Source: JBDSRX01 sp047445235
GTDB taxonomy: Bacteria; Patescibacteriota; Dojkabacteria; J137
Assembly (NCBI GenBank): GCA_047445235.1
Contig: JBLGEO010000094.1
Span: forward strand, 1-7,116
Direction of reading: 5' to 3'
DNA length: 7,116 nucleotides
The position numbers and the translations under genes were made by a program. Of this stretch, positions 1 to 5,885 are shown piece by piece. Position 1 is the stretch's first letter. Every line of letters starts with the position of its first letter. Under the pieces are notes generated by a model, which worked only from the letters and a program-made list of their open reading frames with translations, ran no database searches and had not been told where the DNA came from.

Positions 1-422
1 ATACCAATAAGTATTCTATAGTCACCTCCGCACTCCACGGCTTTTCTAACAATAATCTCACCGTAACCTGCCATTGGGGATCCATAATTTCTAAGAAAAT
101 TTTCTACTTTAGCAGTCCACTCTTTAATATCAGCCTCTTTTTTTGCAGCCTCGTCTCTTTTCTGCTTAGCAATTTTAGCTTCATCAATCTTCTGCTGCGA
201 GACTATATGCATTGCATTCGTAACATCTTTTTCTGTAATTTTAATCTGATATCCCTTATTTAGTGCTATTACAGAATTAACCCAAAAATATGAAAGTAAA
301 ATTAAAAGTACTCCAACTAGTGCGATAGTTACAGTTATAAAGTGGGACAAATAGTATTTCTCAACATCTACAAGAAATTTCTTAATCTTTGTCTTATTAA
401 TTTTTAATTTTATTCTACCCAT
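1..422 (-). CDS. Membrane-anchored protein, probable start of a lysozyme-like (glucosaminidase-type) domain; 3' end outside window
   Basis: I translated this by hand from the ATG at 422: 140 codons remain open to the left edge, so the C-terminus is missing. A lysine-rich N-terminus (residues 1-17) precedes one hydrophobic segment at about 28-50, which suggests a type II anchor with the rest outside the cell. Residues 60-108 are a charged, helical Lys/Glu/Ala-rich stalk. From about 108 the pattern 'FLRNYGSPMAGYGE' followed by 'CGGDYRILIG' resembles the lead-in to lysozyme-like peptidoglycan hydrolase domains found in many Patescibacteria, where a catalytic Glu normally follows within a few residues; that part lies outside the window. 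The family call is therefore an inference from memory of the motif, while the coding call is firm. The ATG overlaps the end of the RNHCP gene by 13 bases, and an AGGAAG stretch stands 6 bases upstream, supporting this start and translational coupling. Confidence 0.75.
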   Translation of the reverse strand, partial: MGRIKLKINKTKIKKFLVDVEKYYLSHFITVTIALVGVLLILLSYFWVNSVIALNKGYQIKITEKDVTNAMHIVSQQKIDEAKIAKQKRDEAAKKEADIKEWTAKVENFLRNYGSPMAGYGEIIVRKAVECGGDYRILIG

Positions 423-727
423 TTTAGACTTCCTAATCTTACAATTTCTGAACGATCGTCATCTGGTGAAATAATACAGTATGCAATCTTACTGCATTTT
501 AGACATTTATAAACAATTTGTTCTTTTGAATTTTTTGTCCTTAATCCTATTGGTTTTAATAATCCTTTGCAAGTATTCATTCTGTCACCAGGGTTAATAT
601 CTACATGGAGGCTATATAGACAATACATACAATGGTCCCTAGAACTTGAAGGATGTGGTGGTGTTAACTTTCCACAATTTAAACATACAAAAGACTCGTT
701 ATTTTTTCTAAATTTCTTTTCTTCCAT
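410..727 (-). CDS. RNHCP domain protein (zinc-ribbon-like), 105 aa
   Basis: This small cysteine-rich protein matches the RNHCP family (Pfam RNHCP), whose biochemical role is not established. Visible features are C15-x2-C18, C33-x2-C36, C53 and C75-x2-C78, with the family's conserved 'LYSLHVDINPGDR' core at residues 37-49, 'C-x-GLL-x-PI' at 53-60 and a 'PDDD' near residue 88. The paired cysteines suggest one or two zinc sites; zinc binding is inferred. The signature itself is altered: the family name comes from Arg-Asn-His-Cys-Pro, but here residues 30-34 read Arg-Asp-His-Cys-Met. The length is normal for the family, there is no signal peptide or membrane segment, and the protein should be cytoplasmic. 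The ATG directly follows the TAG of the upstream MgtC-like gene with no spacer, and the end overlaps the next gene, so it sits in the middle of a co-transcribed unit. Confidence 0.92.
   Translation of the reverse strand: MEEKKFRKNNESFVCLNCGKLTPPHPSSSRDHCMYCLYSLHVDINPGDRMNTCKGLLKPIGLRTKNSKEQIVYKCLKCSKIAYCIISPDDDRSEIVRLGSLKWVE
429..434 (-). promoter_or_regulatory. Shine-Dalgarno-like AGGAAG before the left-edge gene
   Basis: On the minus strand AGGAAG ends 6 bases before the ATG at 422. It lies inside the last codons of the RNHCP gene, so part of the match may come from coding constraint. It is the only convincing ribosome-binding motif I find before any start codon in the window, and it serves an internal gene of an operon. 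Confidence 0.45.
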
Positions 728-2062
728 CTATATAAAGTAAATGACAAGACCAACAACAGCAGTGAGGATAAGCCCTATACTTAAGTATTTTGCATAATTT
801 TTTGTGCCAATTGTATATGCGTAAACAGCTTTTGCAATAAAGTTAACAAGGTTTGTTAATAAAAAAGCACTAAAACCAGTGTCCACTGTAATTACTCCAC
901 TAGTAATTAGTCCAGCAATTGCTATAGTAGGAGCATCAATTCCTGTTACTCCAGATAATGCTGTAACTAATATGACAATTATAGTGCTTACGTTACCTAG
1001 TTCGAGTATTTGAACAAGTAAACTTAAAACAATAATAATTCCAACAAACTTAAGAGCTGGTAAAACTGAGAAAGCTTGATATTGAGCACTAAATTTATTT
1101 GTGTCAGATCTAAATAAGAATATTAGTATACAACCTAAGACTAAGCCAAATATAAATACTGCAGTCATAATAGGTAATGCTGCCTGAAATAGTTCTTTAT
1201 TAGAAATAAGTAATAGTCCAGCAACAATAATAAAACTTACTGCATTTGAAATTATTGCTGCACCAGCAAGTAAAAGATTTTCTCCATTTTCCTTAGACTT
1301 AGTTGCAAAAGAAATAATTCCAGAAGTAGAAGATATTAATCCAGAGAATATAGAAGTAAAAAATAAACCAATCTTTTCTCCTGTAATCCTACTTAATATA
1401 TACCCTAACAGGTTAATACCAGAAATAATTACAACAATCATCCAGATTTGAAAGGGGTTTCCAAGTGTGAAACCTTTTAAAGAGCTATTACCCAAGTCGT
1501 TTATTCCAAATAAACTAGTTAAATCTAAAATAGTGAAAACTCTATTCGGAAAAATTGGAAGTATAACTAGTGCTATCAACCCAAACCTAAATACATCTAT
1601 AACTTCTTTATGATCAATCTTACTAATAAATTTTCCAAACCCTCTTTTCTGAGATAAAAAGAATGCCATTAAGACTAGTACTACAAGCACAACTTCAAGC
1701 TTAATTATTGAAGATGTTGTTAAAAAACCTAAAATAAATGTTATGACGATTGCTATCTCAGTGGTAATACCAAAAGCCTCCTTTATTTTTACATTCATAA
1801 AGTAGGCTATCAGTAAGAAGCCCAGTAATGCAAAAAATAAACCAAAGCTTAAAAACTCCAGTTTGTTTAAAAATAGTATGCCAGATATACCACCCATTAA
1901 AGAAATAAGTGTATATGTTCTAAAACCTCCGATTTTGGTTTTAGCTTCTTGGCTTGCTTGTTTTTCTCCTACTTTTTCAATTTCTCTTGTTTCAGTCTCT
2001 AATCCTAAGATTGCACCGAACAATACAGAAAGTAGTATTTTTATAAAAATGTCAGATTCCAT
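728..2062 (-). CDS. MgtC/SapB-DUF4010 family multi-pass membrane protein, 444 aa
   Basis: This is a polytopic inner-membrane protein with roughly a dozen hydrophobic segments. The N-terminal part (about 5-140) is MgtC/SapB-like: the first helix ends in 'GAILGLETE' (16-24), corresponding to the family's 'GLERE' region, followed by a soluble Lys/Glu-rich loop and 'GGFRTYTLISLMGG' (45-58), a hallmark of the fold. The C-terminal part (about 155-430) matches DUF4010, including 'NPFQIW' (202-207) and the Ser-rich 'GLISSTSGIISFA' (241-253). Proteins of this architecture are usually 400-440 aa, so this copy is full length. MgtC of Salmonella is linked to growth at low magnesium and to ATP synthase inhibition, but this two-domain branch has no assigned substrate, so I do not call it a transporter. 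It is first in a minus-strand unit with the RNHCP and lysozyme-like genes. No Shine-Dalgarno motif precedes the ATG; a -10 box sits just upstream. Confidence 0.93.
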   Translation of the reverse strand: MESDIFIKILLSVLFGAILGLETETREIEKVGEKQASQEAKTKIGGFRTYTLISLMGGISGILFLNKLEFLSFGLFFALLGFLLIAYFMNVKIKEAFGITTEIAIVITFILGFLTTSSIIKLEVVLVVLVLMAFFLSQKRGFGKFISKIDHKEVIDVFRFGLIALVILPIFPNRVFTILDLTSLFGINDLGNSSLKGFTLGNPFQIWMIVVIISGINLLGYILSRITGEKIGLFFTSIFSGLISSTSGIISFATKSKENGENLLLAGAAIISNAVSFIIVAGLLLISNKELFQAALPIMTAVFIFGLVLGCILIFLFRSDTNKFSAQYQAFSVLPALKFVGIIIVLSLLVQILELGNVSTIIVILVTALSGVTGIDAPTIAIAGLITSGVITVDTGFSAFLLTNLVNFIAKAVYAYTIGTKNYAKYLSIGLILTAVVGLVIYFI

Positions 2063-2069
2063 AACACAC

Positions 2070-2075
2070 AGTATA
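2070..2075 (-). promoter_or_regulatory. Putative -10 box (TATACT) for the MgtC-like operon
   Basis: Read on the minus strand, TATACT matches the -10 consensus at five of six bases and ends 7 bases before the ATG at 2062. Transcription would then start at or within a base or two of the ATG, giving a leaderless mRNA. An overlapping TGC-TATATA (extended -10-like) at 2080-2072 is an alternative with a similar outcome. I see no good -35 hexamer at 16-18 bases; a CTGACA at 2106-2101 is too far away. Confidence 0.45.
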
Positions 2076-2099
2076 TAGCATTTGAAAAAAAGATTTAAG

Positions 2100-2151
2100 G
2101 TGTCAGATTTACTTGCCAGTTGGAGTTTTTAGTAAAGTGTGTCAAAATTAC
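2100..2151 (+). repeat. Imperfect direct repeat GTGTCAGATTTAC / GTGTCAAAATTAC between divergent promoters
   Basis: The 13-base units at 2100-2112 and 2139-2151 agree at 11 of 13 bases and start 39 bases apart. The second covers the -35 region of the miaA promoter and overlaps a small inverted repeat (AGTGT at 2136-2140, ACACT at 2150-2154). This could be a regulator binding site shared by the two divergent units, but in AT-rich DNA such matches arise by chance, so the call is weak. Confidence 0.25.
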
Positions 2152-2166
2152 ACTACAAATTATAAA
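2139..2166 (+). promoter_or_regulatory. Putative promoter of miaA (GTGTCA - 16 bp - TATAAA)
   Basis: TATAAA at 2161-2166 matches the -10 consensus at five of six bases. A -35-like GTGTCA at 2139-2144 matches TTGACA at four of six with a 16-base spacer. Only 8 bases separate the -10 box from the miaA ATG at 2175, so the start of transcription is predicted at or just before the start codon. No Shine-Dalgarno motif fits in between. Confidence 0.45.
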
Positions 2167-2174
2167 AATAACTG

Positions 2175-3071
2175 ATGAAAGTAATAATTGTTGCTGGGCC
2201 AACAGCAACTGGTAAGACTGAACTTGCAGTGAAAATTGCTAAGAAATTTAACGGTGAACTTATCAACGCTGACTCCAGACAAGTCTATAAGGGTTTAGAT
2301 GTAGGGACAAATAAAGGTGCTATCACTTTGGAAGATAGTCAGTACTCAATTAATGAAGTACCTATCCACTTAATAAATATTGTAGAGCCTAATGAAAGAT
2401 TTAGTGTTTTTGACTTTCAACATAATGCTTTGGATAAAATAAAAGAAATCTCATCAAGAGGCAGAGATCCTATTATAGTTGGTGGCACTGGTTTATACAT
2501 AGACTCAATAGTGCGTGGCTACGATTTGTCTTCAACTAATTTAAAAGAAAGAGAAATGTTAGATGGTTTTACAGTCAGTCAACTTCAGAATTTAATTTCT
2601 AGCACTACTTTAGATCAACTTAACAACAGTGATAGGAATAACCCAAGAAGATTAGTTAGGATAATTGAAAAAGGGGATATTACTAAGAAGTCTAATTTAG
2701 AACTTGGACTTAATACTTTTATTCTTTACCCAATGTACAATTGGGATGAACTCAAGCTAAAGATTGATTTAAGAGTTGATGAAATGTTTAATGAGGGTCT
2801 TATAGAGGAAACTAAGGGACTATTAGAAAAAGGTTATTCAGAGGAAAGTGACGGACTTAAGATAATGGGCTACAAACAAGTTATAGAGTTCTTAAATAAA
2901 AAAATCGACTTAAATACTTGCAAAGAAAGAGTTAAAATTGCTCACAAACAATATGCAAAAAGGCAAAGGACTTGGTTTGAAGGTAATGGTAGAAACTATA
3001 ATTTAAATAAATATTCCGACTCTAGTGAGGCTTTACGACTTGCTGAGAATTTTTTAATAAATGAGAATTAA
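2175..3071 (+). CDS. miaA: tRNA dimethylallyltransferase (tRNA A37 isopentenyltransferase) MiaA, 298 aa
   Basis: MiaA transfers a dimethylallyl group from DMAPP to N6 of A37 in tRNAs that read codons beginning with U, giving i6A37 in the anticodon loop; it acts in the cytoplasm. The sequence carries all family landmarks: the P-loop 'GPTATGKT' (8-15) that holds the pyrophosphate, 'NADSRQVYKGLDVGTNK' (31-47) with the conserved Asp33, 'IVGGTGLYID' (101-110), 'NPRRLVRIIE' (156-165), an 'IDLRVDEMF' segment (197-205) whose Arg200 probably corresponds to the catalytic Arg217 of the E. coli enzyme, 'GLKIMGYKQV' (227-236) and the C-terminal 'QYAKRQRTWF' (259-268). The length is typical, so the gene is complete. 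The ATG is preceded closely by a -10 box and no ribosome-binding motif. Its last 11 bases overlap the next gene, implying co-transcription with the cyclase. Confidence 0.98.
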   Translation: MKVIIVAGPTATGKTELAVKIAKKFNGELINADSRQVYKGLDVGTNKGAITLEDSQYSINEVPIHLINIVEPNERFSVFDFQHNALDKIKEISSRGRDPIIVGGTGLYIDSIVRGYDLSSTNLKEREMLDGFTVSQLQNLISSTTLDQLNNSDRNNPRRLVRIIEKGDITKKSNLELGLNTFILYPMYNWDELKLKIDLRVDEMFNEGLIEETKGLLEKGYSEESDGLKIMGYKQVIEFLNKKIDLNTCKERVKIAHKQYAKRQRTWFEGNGRNYNLNKYSDSSEALRLAENFLINEN

Positions 3072-4359
3072 CTTTAAGAGTATATTAATTAAAATTGTTT
3101 ACTTCTTAGCAATACTAATATCTGCGCTTTTAGTAGTTGAGGTTTCCGATAAATCATTTTTCTTCTCTGCCAATAATTTCCTTGTTAGACTTCTTAATTT
3201 TAGTAATGTAAGTAATACTAACGTTATTAATTTAAGTGCACTTAATATCCAACTAAATAACTTATCTGTAGAGACTAGCTCGGTATTGTTTGTAGTTATT
3301 ATTTCAGTTTGTGTTGGTGCAATATATCTGTCTGCTAGAAATTTAATTATCCAGACAACTTTTTACTTAGTAACTTTGTCTGTTAATTTGATGACGTTTG
3401 TAATACTTGTCAGTAGCAGCAGGCTTTGGCCATTTGTTCAAATAATAATTCTTTCTTCAATTATTTACCTTATTAATGTTTTGTTTAGTTATTACGAGAA
3501 GATGTTAAAGGTAGATCAAATGCAGCAAGCATTGGGAACATTTGTAAATAAAAAAGTAAGTGAGGATTTACTTAATGGAACTACTTTAAGATTAAGCGGA
3601 GAGCAAAGAAACATAAGTGTAATGTTTATGGACATTAGAGAGTTTACAACTTTAACTGAAAATATGAATGTAAATACTCTAATAAAGTTTCTAAACGGAT
3701 ACTTAGCCTTTATGAGTAACATTATTATTAAGAACGGTGGCACTATCGATAAATATATTGGTGACTCTATAATGGCACTTTGGAATGCTCCAGTTGACAT
3801 TAAGTTCCATGCATATAATTCAATTATGGCTGCTCTAGACATAATGGCAAATATGGATGATTTTCAAAAGAAAAACAATAAATTACCGAAAATTAAAATC
3901 GGAATAGGTATAAGTACTGGTGCAACAGTTGTTGGAAATATTGGCACTGAAGCTAAACTTAACTACACAGTTATTGGAGATAATGTAAATTTGGCATCAA
4001 GGATAGAAGGTTTAACAAAGAAATATAGAGTTTCAATACTTGTTGCAGATACGACTGTAGAAGAATGTTCTGGAAGTAATGTTATTTTCAGAGAAATCGA
4101 TACTGTTTTAGTTAAAGGAAGAAAAAAACCTGTCAAGATTTTTGAACCAATGCTAGACAATGAAAGTAATAGAAGAATAAAAGAGAAGTACGAGAAGGCG
4201 TTATCTTTCTACTATTCAAAAGAGTTTGACGAAGCTAGAGATAATTTTATAAACTTAGAAGATAAAGATGAAGTATCTAGAGTAATGCATAAGAGAATAA
4301 TTTCACTTTTAGCTGATCCTTCTGACTTTAAAGGAGTCTGGAAATGGAACGATAAATAA
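3061..4359 (+). CDS. Membrane-bound class III adenylate/guanylate cyclase, 432 aa
   Basis: This protein probably makes cAMP from ATP at the inner face of the membrane. The N-terminal half has four hydrophobic segments (about 8-28, 73-92, 95-118 and 121-145), with a polar loop of about 45 residues between the first two. This resembles the membrane end of CHASE2-cyclases with most of the sensor missing. A linker (150-175, 'QALGTFVNKKVSEDLL') leads to the class III catalytic domain (about 182-365). Metal-binding aspartates are D191 ('FMDIREFT') and D235 ('KYIGDSIMALW'); transition-state residues are N310 and R314 ('GDNVNLASR'). The base-selecting pair is K231 and T303, the Lys/Thr pair of class IIIb adenylate cyclases, so ATP is the likelier substrate. 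The tail (375-432) is helical and ends in 'FKGVWKW', common in this family. No cAMP receptor gene is visible nearby. The ATG overlaps the end of miaA; no other Met occurs until residue 111, which supports this start. Confidence 0.93.
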   Translation: MRINFKSILIKIVYFLAILISALLVVEVSDKSFFFSANNFLVRLLNFSNVSNTNVINLSALNIQLNNLSVETSSVLFVVIISVCVGAIYLSARNLIIQTTFYLVTLSVNLMTFVILVSSSRLWPFVQIIILSSIIYLINVLFSYYEKMLKVDQMQQALGTFVNKKVSEDLLNGTTLRLSGEQRNISVMFMDIREFTTLTENMNVNTLIKFLNGYLAFMSNIIIKNGGTIDKYIGDSIMALWNAPVDIKFHAYNSIMAALDIMANMDDFQKKNNKLPKIKIGIGISTGATVVGNIGTEAKLNYTVIGDNVNLASRIEGLTKKYRVSILVADTTVEECSGSNVIFREIDTVLVKGRKKPVKIFEPMLDNESNRRIKEKYEKALSFYYSKEFDEARDNFINLEDKDEVSRVMHKRIISLLADPSDFKGVWKWNDK

Positions 4360-4374
4360 GCAAGCTTGTTATTC

Positions 4375-4380
4375 TATAAT
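4375..4380 (+). promoter_or_regulatory. Putative -10 box (TATAAT) before the 125-aa gene
   Basis: A perfect TATAAT lies in the 41-base gap after the cyclase, 20 bases before the ATG at 4401. The 5' leader would be about 14 bases and contains no Shine-Dalgarno motif. No convincing -35 hexamer is present. The gap holds no hairpin with a T run, so read-through from the cyclase gene is also possible. Confidence 0.4.
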
Positions 4381-4400
4381 AATTTTTAATTACAAATATC

Positions 4401-4778
4401 ATGGTAATGATGATGGAGCAAACGACTAGAACAATGAAAGATTTACCTCTTGGATCAGTTGAAGATTTTCTCCATGAGAATTATGAAAATCATGATGCCA
4501 GAGTAATCCCAATCATTTACGAAATTGTAGATCAATATATAAGAAGGAAAGGGAATTGGAATTCTCAAATACCTAGTTCGTCAACTTTAATTGATGTTCT
4601 TAGGGTTAGTAAATTAGAAGAAGTTACTGAAGACGGAGTAGTTCAAGTACCATTAGATATTAAAAAATTTGCTGAACTTTTGGGAAAGCATTACTCTCCT
4701 AACAGAATTGATGAATTTGAACGTGCAATAGGTTCAATGATATACAGAAATTTAGACTGGGGCGAATATCCTTACTAA
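4401..4778 (+). CDS. Uncharacterised small acidic protein, 125 aa
   Basis: I do not recognise this protein. It has no signal peptide, membrane segment or cysteine, is rich in Glu and Asp, and looks mostly helical, with likely helices around 19-29, 35-50, 86-96 and 101-115, and a Pro/Ser-rich turn near residues 57-61. It ends in an aromatic, acidic 'NLDWGEYPY'. The start is ambiguous: the N-terminus reads Met-Val-Met-Met-Met, with further in-frame ATGs at 4407, 4410 and 4413 and another at 4434 (residue 12), and none has a ribosome-binding motif. Codon use and sustained open reading support coding. Its TAA (4776-4778) interlocks with the TAG of the convergent TK1-like gene, leaving no room for a terminator. 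It may be a lineage-specific cytoplasmic protein. Confidence 0.75.
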   Translation: MVMMMEQTTRTMKDLPLGSVEDFLHENYENHDARVIPIIYEIVDQYIRRKGNWNSQIPSSSTLIDVLRVSKLEEVTEDGVVQVPLDIKKFAELLGKHYSPNRIDEFERAIGSMIYRNLDWGEYPY

Positions 4779-5725
4779 GGCTCTAATTGAGATGTTTCTC
4801 TGTATTGTCGTGCCATATCATTTAAACCAGCAGATTCTAAAATATCTATACATGTTGCCAAGCTTGTAGGAATATATCTTTCATTTCCACCAGGAACAAA
4901 AGAAGCATCTTTCGTTGGATGAGATGGAACCCAACAAACTGTTTTGCCGTTTTCTTCTTTTACTAACTTTCTGCTGTATGAGGAGTTAGCTATTGCAAGA
5001 AATACTTCTCTTCTTTGTGCTGGAGTCATTTCACTATAGTAGTGTGCTGTTTCTCTGTCTAATGTATCTGGCATATTCCCATCTGAATCTATTTTAACTA
5101 TTCTCATTGGTATGTCTCCTTTTTCGTTTTCGTCAAAAGTATCACAAGGCCAAAGTTTCAAATACATACTTGCTTTTGCGCTTATGTAAGCAGATTCAGG
5201 TATTCTTTTTCCATTATAGTAGTGGCTTAAGCAATCGCATATTACAGATATGCCTCTTTGCATTAGCATTTCAATAATGTCTTCAATTTCTCTAATATTA
5301 CCCATAAACTGGGCTTCAGAAATAAATACAACAGAACCTTCACCGATCTGAGGATTGTCAAGCAATGCTTCTTCAACAACTTGCTTACCCTGGCCGAATT
5401 CAAATGTAACGACTCTAGACCCCTTACTTAACTCTAGAGAATTCCTGTCGTAAATCCTTCCTTCTTTCTCTCTATTATCCCTTAGCCTAACTATTAGTGT
5501 ACTTTTAGACTGTCCAAGTAACTCATTGTTTAAAATTTTAGTTACGGATGTCTTTCCCGATCCCATTACTCCCTGGTAGGTAATTAGCATTGCTGTTTTA
5601 AATTCTCTTAAAGCAACAAGGATTTGAGTAACAGTTTGTGTAATATGCAAATCTTGTTCTCGTAATAAAGGGTGATCAAAAGTTTCCACGCCTGTTTGCC
5701 TTTGAAAATCAACTAACATTGTCAT
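4775..5725 (-). CDS. Divergent TK1-type thymidine kinase-like P-loop protein, 316 aa
   Basis: The order of motifs follows TK1-type thymidine kinases, which phosphorylate deoxythymidine with ATP in salvage. Walker A is 'GVMGSGKT' (52-59). 'IYDRNS' (91-96) matches the 'HDRN' region of human TK1. 'VVFISEAQF' (132-140) matches 'IDEGQFF', keeping the catalytic Glu (E137) but with Ser136 in place of Asp. 'ISVICDCLSHYYNG' (159-172) matches the strand and loop after it. 'MRIVKIDSDGNMP' (207-219) and 'PGGNERY' (278-284) match the lasso that closes over the nucleoside. Differences are notable: an N-terminal extension of about 45 residues, an extra segment of roughly 50 residues at about 222-272, and loss of the zinc ligands (only C194 of the first pair and no CR-x-C after the GGNERY). 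It may have another substrate or a non-enzymatic role. No zinc-free TK1 is known to me that would settle this. Met3 is an alternative start. It is divergent from rmuC. Confidence 0.8.
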   Translation of the reverse strand: MTMLVDFQRQTGVETFDHPLLREQDLHITQTVTQILVALREFKTAMLITYQGVMGSGKTSVTKILNNELLGQSKSTLIVRLRDNREKEGRIYDRNSLELSKGSRVVTFEFGQGKQVVEEALLDNPQIGEGSVVFISEAQFMGNIREIEDIIEMLMQRGISVICDCLSHYYNGKRIPESAYISAKASMYLKLWPCDTFDENEKGDIPMRIVKIDSDGNMPDTLDRETAHYYSEMTPAQRREVFLAIANSSYSRKLVKEENGKTVCWVPSHPTKDASFVPGGNERYIPTSLATCIDILESAGLNDMARQYRETSQLEP

Positions 5726-5885
5726 ATGAGATATTTAATTAGTAAGTCAAAAAATACTATCAAAAAAAGTAGCTCATTGTTACCAATAAATACCACTTTA
5801 ATTTTCTAGGATATAACTATTTATTAACTTTGTATTATCAAACTTTCGGTTATAATAATAAGGTAATAATCTTTAAATTAAATTA
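5726..5885. other. Divergent intergenic region between the TK1-like gene and rmuC
   Basis: This 160-base AT-rich gap must hold promoters for both flanking genes. A good -10 box faces rmuC (5851-5856). On the TK1-like side I see a TTGACT at 5749-5744 but no well-spaced -10 box, and only a weak TTAAAT at 5738-5733, so no promoter is called there. No strong hairpin, tRNA or open frame was found. Confidence 0.6.
5851..5856 (+). promoter_or_regulatory. Putative -10 box (TATAAT) of rmuC
   Basis: A perfect TATAAT stands 29 bases before the rmuC ATG. The -35 region is poor: TTTGTA at 5829-5834 with a 16-base spacer matches three of six. The predicted leader of about 20-23 bases is almost pure A and T and contains no Shine-Dalgarno motif near the start codon. 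Confidence 0.45.

Noticed and set aside
1863..2078. Open frame of 71 codons on the plus strand
   Set aside because: It lies antisense to the N-terminal coding part of the MgtC-like gene, has no family resemblance and no start signal; it is a shadow of the real gene.
3516..3842. Open frame of 108 codons on the minus strand
   Set aside because: It is antisense to the catalytic domain of the cyclase, whose motifs are clear in the plus frame.
3963..4160. Open frame of 65 codons on the minus strand
   Set aside because: It is antisense to the cyclase region with the GDNVNLASR motif and has no independent support.
4360..4400. Possible terminator after the cyclase gene
   Set aside because: The AAGCTT palindrome is only six bases and the following T-rich stretch has no stem before it; it does not form an intrinsic terminator.
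5744..5749. TTGACT as a -35 box for the TK1-like gene
   Set aside because: No -10-like hexamer lies 16-18 bases downstream; a GACAAT is 20 bases away and inside the coding start, so the promoter is not supported.
5857..5863. AATAAGG as a Shine-Dalgarno site for rmuC
   Set aside because: It lies more than 20 bases before the ATG, too far for ribosome binding, and close to the predicted transcription start.
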